A stretch of DNA of 64,000 nucleotides from Emergomyces orientalis (Eukaryota > Ascomycota > Eurotiomycetes > Onygenales > Ajellomycetaceae), in NCBI GenBank assembly GCA_002110485.1, contig MOWL01000001.1, forward strand, positions 1,116,001 through 1,180,000, given 5' to 3'. Within the stretch, counting starts at the first letter, position 1. Every line of letters starts with the position of its first letter. This document shows positions 57,724-64,000 of this stretch, in pieces. The notes under the pieces were generated by a model. That model had not been told where the DNA came from. It saw nothing but the letters and a program-made list of their open reading frames with translations, and did no database searches. Made by a program: the position numbers and the translations under genes.

Positions 57724-60700
57724 ATGAATCCCGCAGCTGCTGACCCTCCAAAATGTCTGGATTCTTCCCAAGTTGCTCCTACCCCCGCAAAGGCTGGTAA
57801 GGATGGGGTGCTGATACCGCCTGGGACGGCAAAGATTTCAAATACTACTACGAATAAACTAGAGACGACAAACTTTGTGGAATCAAGTACAAAAAGAAGA
57901 TTGCAGCTCACCGAGCTTGACGAATTTGGATTACCTATTCGAGCCCTTAGCCAGTCACCGCGGGCAAGCAACGATGAATTACCAAACACAGAGAATCGGG
58001 TGACGCCTGTAAATAACGCTGAGGTAGCGCCGCCAGTTCCTAGCGAAAGCACACAGGAGGCAAGCTTATCGAAAACCAATGCAGCACCGCCCACTGCCGC
58101 GTCTGACATTTCAATGCAGTCGACTGAAAACACCAAGGTTTTGCTATCTACACCAGCTAATGATCTCTCTGATATGGCAAAAGGCCCTCTAACAGTGGAT
58201 CCCTTACGTGAGTCAAAAACCCTTGACGGATCGGAGAATTCAATCAAGTCTCAGCCACAGGACCTCGAGACTTCAAAAAGCGACAAACGGGTGTCAAGCC
58301 AGGCGGCGCCCATTTCCGAATGGTCACATCAATGTCTTGCTGCAGACGACGAGGAGGAGGAGGCTAATGAAAATGGCAATATCGAAGAAGATGGCTGGAA
58401 AGATATGCCGGCTTTGGGCGAATTTGATGTTTATGATGACTATGGAAGGATTGTTGCTCGCGGCGCAGCACAGGAAGACGATGCAGCTGTATATCAGGGA
58501 CTTGGAGGCGCCGGGAAAGGGTACACTCGGGTCCAGATCGACGAAGATGTGCAGTCAGTCACTAGTCTAGATGACGATACGAAATACCTTTTCAAGGAGC
58601 CAGAAAACAATGCTATTGGGGTTGAAGAAGAACAACGAGATCCACTCGCACAGCTACAAGCCACGAAAGACCTTCTGACGGAAGGACAAAGAATTGCGTA
58701 CGTTGGGGTGACAAGACTAACGATCTATCAAATGTTAAAAGATTTTGAAGCTATTCGGCCATCCAGATCCTCGAAGAAGTACCTCGCTTCGGCCATCGAT
58801 TCCATAACCAAATGGGGGCAGCAGATGATGATACGGCTGTATGCACATATGGATATCGATTCTGCAGAACAAATAATGATCGAGCAACTGGCAGAGCATG
58901 GCGTCCAGCCGGCCGACCTCGTCCCGCCGCTTATGCAAAATTCAAGAATCAAAAACCCTCTCTCCGGCGAATCCGCTTCGCCCAGACCTTCAGCCTCATC
59001 AGAAGCTCCTGCGGAGAAGCCCCCTAGTTCAAGTGGCACATCGGTAGCTTCTGAATACTGCTCGTTACCACCCACACCACCACCCCCATATGAAACTCAC
59101 CCCGATGAAGATTTACCAAAAGTTAAGACCCCGTCTGAAATGCCGACGTCAGAAGATATTGATATCGACCTTCGATGGACTGTGCTCTGCGATCTCTTTT
59201 TAGTACTTATTGCTGACTCGACATATGACGCCCGCTCACGTCTTTTATTGGAACGAGTTGGAGAGTCAATGAATGTGTCATGGTCGCAAATATGCCGATT
59301 TGAAAAGCGGGTGATTGATGCTTTGGAAATGCAAGAGGAGAAAAATAAGGAGACCTGGGATGAAGCAGAAAATATGGAAGCACGGCGGAAAAAAGCCCTG
59401 AAGAAAAGATACATGATTATGGGCCTTGCAACCGTCGGTGGAGGATTGGTAATTGGCCTGTCAGCGGGATTACTTGCTCCAGTAATTGGTGCAGGTCTTG
59501 CAGCTGGGTTTACTACCATCGGGGTCACGGGAACTGGTGCCTTCCTAGGAGGCGCTGGAGGAACAGCGCTTATAGCATCCGGTGCTACCCTTACCGGTGG
59601 AACCATTGCAGTCAGAGCCTCTAATAGAAGAACTGGTGCTGTAAAAACGTTCGAATATCGGCCCCTGCATAATAATAAGAGGGTTAACCTTATTGTTACC
59701 GTTTCCGGATGGATGACTGGTAAAGTTGACGACGTCCGATTGCCATTCAGTACAGTGGACCCTATCATGGGAGACATCTATTCCGTCCTTTGGGAACCGG
59801 AGATGCTTCAAAGTATGGGAGATACCATTAATATTCTCGCTACGGAGGTATGTACTGTACAACCTATGCATGAACCATTCCTACGCTTGCCAATTCTAAC
59901 ATCAATCCAGGCTCTCACCCAAGGTCTTCAGCAAGTCCTGGGAAGTACTATTCTTGTCGCTTTGATGGCGTCTTTACAACTCCCAATTGTGCTAACTAAG
60001 CTTTCGTATTTGATTGATAATCCGTGGAATGTGTCCCTAGTCCGTGCCAATGCAACTGGCCTCATTATGGCTGATTCCATCATGGCTCGGAACCTAGGAA
60101 ATCGACCCATAACCTTGATAGGCTTCTCCCTGGGATCACGTGTGATTTTCTCTTGTTTGAAGGAGCTTGCGAGCAAAGGTGCCCATGGACTGATTCAAAA
60201 TGTCTATTTGTTTGGTTCCCCAATCGTTGCCAATAAAGACGAATATACGAGAGCGCGAAGCGTCGTATCTGGCAAGTTCGTGAATGGCTATGCTTCCAAT
60301 GACTGGATTCTGGGATACCTGTTCCGAGCAACCAGTGGTGGAATTATGCGGGTAGCCGGCCTTGCCCCCGTTGAGAATGTTCTTGGAGTTGAAAATATGG
60401 ATGTAACACAGTTCGTCAACGGGCACATGGCCTACCGTGCCGCGATGCCAAGGCTACTTCGTGAACTAGGTTGGGAAGTGGAGAGCGATGAGTTTACCGA
60501 AATCGAAGATCCTGACCCGGAAAAGCATCAAAAAAGGCAACGAGAGTTGATCCGTGAAATTGATGAAGCACGGAAAGAAGCAGAAGCAAAACCTGACAAA
60601 GTTCGGTTTGGTTTCTTTAAACGTGGGAAATTGGCCGAAAAAAAGGGGTGGGAAACGTACGACGTAGATCACAAGGATGATTCTTCACGAAATTCATCTG

Positions 60701-61257
60701 ACAGCGGTCTTGGTTCTGCCCCTGATCATATTCTATTTGATATCGATGCCATCCGGGCCGAGCTAGCATCTGAACAAATGGAAGTGAAACAACTAGAATC
60801 CACTCTGCCCCCGATAAAACTAGATCTAAATGCACCACCTCCCCCACGTCGATATTCGTCGAGTGAGAAGCCATCAGTGAGTTCTGAGGAGCCATCGAAG
60901 ACGGAAGCGCCAGAGACCAATGGTCCTGGTAGTTTATCTTCAGGAGGACCATCTACCAGTGATCTTGGGAACCGCCAGGACCCAGCTGAAAGCAACTACG
61001 ATGGCCATGACGACGTCATACAGATGACTTTTGATACATCATATGTAAGCCCTCCTTCAGACTCACCACTGGTATCAACTTCGTCCTTATCCCGCGACTT
61101 GTCCCACGACTTGTCCTTCATGAATTTATCCCCGTCACCAATACCCTCGAGCGGGGCCAGTCCGAGGTTTGGCAGTATTAACCCCAGCCATAATGCCTGG
61201 GCTGATGACGATTACGACGAACGAAAAGATGGAAATATGCAGATGACTTTTGAGTAG
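57724..61257 (+). CDS. TMCO4/DUF726 family membrane protein with alpha/beta-hydrolase core (yeast Mil1-like)
   Basis: The frame is open for 1177 codons, but a 63-nt consensus intron (59848-59910: GTATGT ... CTAAC ... CAG) lies inside it and keeps the frame, so the likely protein is 1156 residues in exons 57724-59847 and 59911-61257. Residues 1-440 are acidic and mostly disordered. A helical domain follows, then a Gly/Ala-rich hydrophobic hairpin from about residue 562 (MIMGLATVGGGLVIGLSAGLL and on), and then the DUF726 hydrolase-like core with the nucleophile elbow GFSLGSR (Ser at residue 781 after splicing) and FGSPIVAN. The C-terminal ~250 residues are charged and disordered. Yeast MIL1 and human TMCO4 have this same core; yeast Mil1 binds AP-1 adaptor and acts in Golgi/endosome traffic. 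Catalytic activity has not been shown for the family, to my knowledge. Confidence 0.9.
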   Translation: MNPAAADPPKCLDSSQVAPTPAKAGKDGVLIPPGTAKISNTTTNKLETTNFVESSTKRRLQLTELDEFGLPIRALSQSPRASNDELPNTENRVTPVNNAEVAPPVPSESTQEASLSKTNAAPPTAASDISMQSTENTKVLLSTPANDLSDMAKGPLTVDPLRESKTLDGSENSIKSQPQDLETSKSDKRVSSQAAPISEWSHQCLAADDEEEEANENGNIEEDGWKDMPALGEFDVYDDYGRIVARGAAQEDDAAVYQGLGGAGKGYTRVQIDEDVQSVTSLDDDTKYLFKEPENNAIGVEEEQRDPLAQLQATKDLLTEGQRIAYVGVTRLTIYQMLKDFEAIRPSRSSKKYLASAIDSITKWGQQMMIRLYAHMDIDSAEQIMIEQLAEHGVQPADLVPPLMQNSRIKNPLSGESASPRPSASSEAPAEKPPSSSGTSVASEYCSLPPTPPPPYETHPDEDLPKVKTPSEMPTSEDIDIDLRWTVLCDLFLVLIADSTYDARSRLLLERVGESMNVSWSQICRFEKRVIDALEMQEEKNKETWDEAENMEARRKKALKKRYMIMGLATVGGGLVIGLSAGLLAPVIGAGLAAGFTTIGVTGTGAFLGGAGGTALIASGATLTGGTIAVRASNRRTGAVKTFEYRPLHNNKRVNLIVTVSGWMTGKVDDVRLPFSTVDPIMGDIYSVLWEPEMLQSMGDTINILATEVCTVQPMHEPFLRLPILTSIQALTQGLQQVLGSTILVALMASLQLPIVLTKLSYLIDNPWNVSLVRANATGLIMADSIMARNLGNRPITLIGFSLGSRVIFSCLKELASKGAHGLIQNVYLFGSPIVANKDEYTRARSVVSGKFVNGYASNDWILGYLFRATSGGIMRVAGLAPVENVLGVENMDVTQFVNGHMAYRAAMPRLLRELGWEVESDEFTEIEDPDPEKHQKRQRELIREIDEARKEAEAKPDKVRFGFFKRGKLAEKKGWETYDVDHKDDSSRNSSDSGLGSAPDHILFDIDAIRAELASEQMEVKQLESTLPPIKLDLNAPPPPRRYSSSEKPSVSSEEPSKTEAPETNGPGSLSSGGPSTSDLGNRQDPAESNYDGHDDVIQMTFDTSYVSPPSDSPLVSTSSLSRDLSHDLSFMNLSPSPIPSSGASPRFGSINPSHNAWADDDYDERKDGNMQMTFE

Positions 61258-62236
61258 TGAGCAACATCCGAGGGCGCTGGATTTTTTTCTCTATTTTTCA
61301 TGTATTTTTTTCTCCGCGGACACTGTCGATTATTATTTTTCCTATGTAATTTCCAAACATCCATGTTCTCCGCATTGAACTTTTGCATATATCTCATCCC
61401 GTACACCCTGTTTGAGGCTAGACAATATATATTCTTAGATGGATGGACAATGCTTTTCGATGATTTGTCTCCGATGTTATACCATGAAATACGACATTGC
61501 GTGTTAAGTTAGGGAGCCACCAACTTCGACCTTTTTTGGCATGAGGTTGATAGCTAGATATGGTCACTTTTCTTCGTTTTTTTTTTCTCTTTTGGTGATC
61601 GAATTGTCAAATTATCTTACAACCCTCATAAGTCCCATCTCCTCCGGCAAAGATGTAATGTGCACCCATTTTTTGCATTTTTAAATACTTATTATTTTTA
61701 TCGTTTTATTATTGAACAGTATGTCCTTCTTGATATTGGAACTCTTTTTTGAGAGCTTTTTAGCAACTAGATATATTCATAGCTTTTAGCAACTTGCGCC
61801 GACCCCAAGCCCCCACACCCTATACACCTACTATGAGTTCTTATATACATCACTCCGGTACTTAGAACGTAGGTATATGTGAAGAGATGTTACATGTTCT
61901 GACTTCTGAAAATAATAGCATGGTGAGTTGACATGCTTGGCAATCACGGGTTTAAAATCGCCAGCCTCCTGACCAGCCGCCACGCTAGCTCGACGCTCCG
62001 TGCCGCAGCTTTGTGACCCAAATGCAAGCGCGTCTCCCTCACGGCGGAGCCATATTTCAACGCGACAACAGCTGTAACTTGATATATGCTGGTGTTCTTA
62101 TTTGCGAATGATGTTTTGACTTCACTCACCCTTCAGCAATTGAGCAACAAGTCCGTTAAATTTGCTTATCGAATCCTTCTGGCACAACCCCTTACCTCAC
62201 AGCCTACACACTAGGCGCCTATCGCTCCTCTGAACA
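61258..62236. other. Intergenic region
   Basis: The 3' region of the DUF726 gene (T-rich at 61280-61340 and 61570-61600) and the promoter of RTC4. No other gene is seen. Confidence 0.6.
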
Positions 62237-63773
62237 ATGATTCCCCAACGACCTGATTCCAGCTATGCGTCAAATTACCAAACACGACAAAATTATAATG
62301 GAGGTGCACCGTTAAGCCGGGTCGGGGATCGGTTGGTAAGTCCTAGAGATTCAGCTACGGGACCCAATGCTTTGAGTAGCAGGAAGGTTAAGCCAGAACC
62401 CGCAACGGACGACGAACCACTCAGCTCTACAGACGAAGGTGAACAATTGAACTCCCATTCTGAACTATCACCTTCTCCTGAACCTAGACGGAAATCATAT
62501 GTATGGTCACCAAAAGAAGAGATGGGTAAATCGGCTCAAAAAGATGGGGTCGACGACGTCGATGCTGAGGAAGATAAACGCGCGTCCAAGCGGAGGAAGA
62601 AAACCACGGATACCCCGCGGAAGGGGAAAAGACGGTCGGGAAGGGTAAAGCCCTCTCCACCTCCTGTGTCGTCGGGGGAGACTCCACGTAAACCTATTTT
62701 ACAAATGGAAAGCCATGATATTTTCCCTCGACCTAAGCCTCCTCCAAAGTCTAAAACACTTTATGGTAATGGCAATATACACGTAGCCCCGACAAAGAAA
62801 CAATTAAAACAGTTCAGAGTTCCCGCTTCTACTGCGGATGATGGTGATTCCGCCATCCATTCATCCCAGGCATCCTCAAATGGGCCCAAGTTCAAAACAC
62901 CTCTGTCCTTTCCACAGGAGCTCACCTCCAGCTCATCATTTTTTACTGGCACATCGCACTTCGATGATATTGATGATGATGATGATGATGATGACTCTTC
63001 GTTGTCCCCACTAAGCTCAGTATCTTCCTCCATAAGCCTTCATCTATCACGAACCGAAAAGGAACATCTTGACTCCGCCACACCGAAAGCAAGGTCTATA
63101 GTTTGCCCCATGTGTGATCAGGCTATTGATCCCAGGTTCATAGGCGGATTACGTTCCCCTAGGGGTCTGAGTTACAGGAAGAAAGCCCAGTTCTGCCGTG
63201 ATCACAGGATCAAAGCCGCAGAGCATGAATGGGCTGAAAAGGGGTATCCGACTATAGATTGGGAAAATCTTCACAAGCGCATGGAGAAACATTATGCTGA
63301 ATTGGATCAAATCTTAACGTGCAAAAAGCCGTCGTTTTACCGAAATGTGCTGGAGTCCTCGCGTATCGGGAAAAAGAAGGGAAACCTGCGCCTGACGGTT
63401 GATGGAGATGGGGTGGAGAAAATCTCGGCTGGTTACTATGGACCTTGGGGGGCAAAGAAGATGTAAACTCCCTGTTTTCCCTAGTCATTTTTTTTAATGG
63501 CGTGTCCAATTGGCTAACTGAGTACATTTACCTAGGATGGATGCCATCATCAACCATTTTGCGGGAAAATTCAAGCACCTAGCACCAACAGACGGTCTGA
63601 TAAAGGCTGCTGGAGTTTCTGGATTTGTGCAATCTGTCATGGTTCCGGAGTTAGCAGTGATGCTGGTTAAGGAAGATATGAATATTGAAGACGCAGATGC
63701 GCGTCAAATAGTGAGGGATAGTATGGAAATCGGAAATTTGATCAATGAGCAACCAGATGATATCATCAGATAA
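62237..63773 (+). CDS. RTC4: Restriction of telomere capping protein 4 (Rtc4)
   Basis: Exons 62237-63462 and 63536-63773 encode 487 residues. The first ~285 residues are disordered: Ser/Pro-rich, with basic KRRKK and RKGKRRSGR patches that look like nuclear localisation signals, and an acidic Asp run (about 245-252) encoded by a GAT repeat. The C-terminal Rtc4 domain starts with CPMCDQAI (C290, C293) and contains FCRDHRIKAAEHEWAEKGYP, IDWENLHKRMEKHY and ISAGYYGPWGAKKM. The second exon supplies the rest: FKHLAPTDGLIKAAGVSGFVQ, VPELAVMLVKEDMN and the helical end. Without exon 2 the domain is truncated. In yeast RTC4 was found by its effect on cdc13 telomere-capping mutants; a nuclear place is expected and the biochemical role is unknown. 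Confidence 0.9.
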
Positions 63774-64000
63774 CTTGTCAGAGAATGACGATTCCGCTAA
63801 GTATATGCAAGTTTCCCGATTAGGGACGAGAGTGTGGGTATTTGTGTCTTTGTTGTGGGGAGCCATTTTTCTACGGATTGTACGGTGTCACAGGCTGTTA
63901 GCATGGGGCCTCATTCATATTTCATGTATTTTCATTTTCATTCTCATTCCTTTTCCTTTTACCACCTCACATGTATTCCTTTTGTTCCGAGTTTTAATTC

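Noticed and set aside
17760..63773. Functional link between MTC1 and RTC4 as a telomere-capping gene cluster
   Set aside because: The names come from separate yeast genetic screens; the genes are 43 kb apart with unrelated genes between them.

Overview
The window is nuclear DNA of a filamentous ascomycete, most likely a Eurotiomycete and perhaps an Onygenales species. The placement is inferred from the compact genes with 50-70 nt GT-AG introns and CTAAC/CTGAC-type branch sites, the two Zn(II)2Cys6 regulators, the fungal-only families (MTC1, RTC4, a LicD/MNN4-type protein) and the long AT-rich gaps. Most coding regions only become coherent after splicing; I rebuilt nineteen genes and one transposon relic, and give exon coordinates where the reading frame closes across every junction.

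Layout. 1-2448 (-): C-terminally cut coiled-coil gene resembling the Cut12 spindle-pole-body family. 2449-6431: AT-rich gap without a gene. 6432-7327 (+): three-exon secreted protein. 8648-9163 (+): UPF0390/DUF2462 small basic protein. 10891-13514 (-): five-exon Zn2Cys6 protein with the zinc cluster in mid-protein. 15418-16717 (+): SurE-type phosphatase with a 12-nt first coding exon. 17760-19338 (-): MTC1. 20701-21261 (+): carboxymuconolactone-decarboxylase-like protein. 23286-25178 (+): uncharacterised protein preceded by a 400-nt leader intron. 25854-27392 (+): BuGZ/ZNF207-type zinc-finger protein with a recognisable GLEBS (Bub3-binding) motif.

28531-36063 is the most interesting block. 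A sugar/H+ symporter gene (-) and a GH172 (DUF2961) glycoside hydrolase gene (+) are divergently transcribed from one shared region that holds a perfect CGG-N17-CCG inverted repeat, a typical zinc-cluster target layout. An M28 membrane peptidase follows on the + strand. I read the pair as a small sugar-scavenging module. The symporter reading frame, and that of the next transporter (MFS, 36900-39137, -), are each broken by one missing base in a homopolymer, so both are either young pseudogenes or carry sequence errors.

39138-46266 is sparse: long AT-rich spacers, decayed coding-like scraps, one P450 gene (43000-44684) and a Ty1/copia integrase relic. 46267-48908 (-) is a second Zn2Cys6 regulator. 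50522-51615 (-) is a LicD/MNN4-type mannan phosphotransferase relative. 53164-55012 (-) is a disordered protein with a helical head. The window ends with conserved genes: a TMCO4/DUF726 membrane hydrolase-like protein (57724-61257) and RTC4 (62237-63773). Two short words, TACGGAGTA and the palindrome TACCTAGGTA, recur in the intergenic DNA far above chance.
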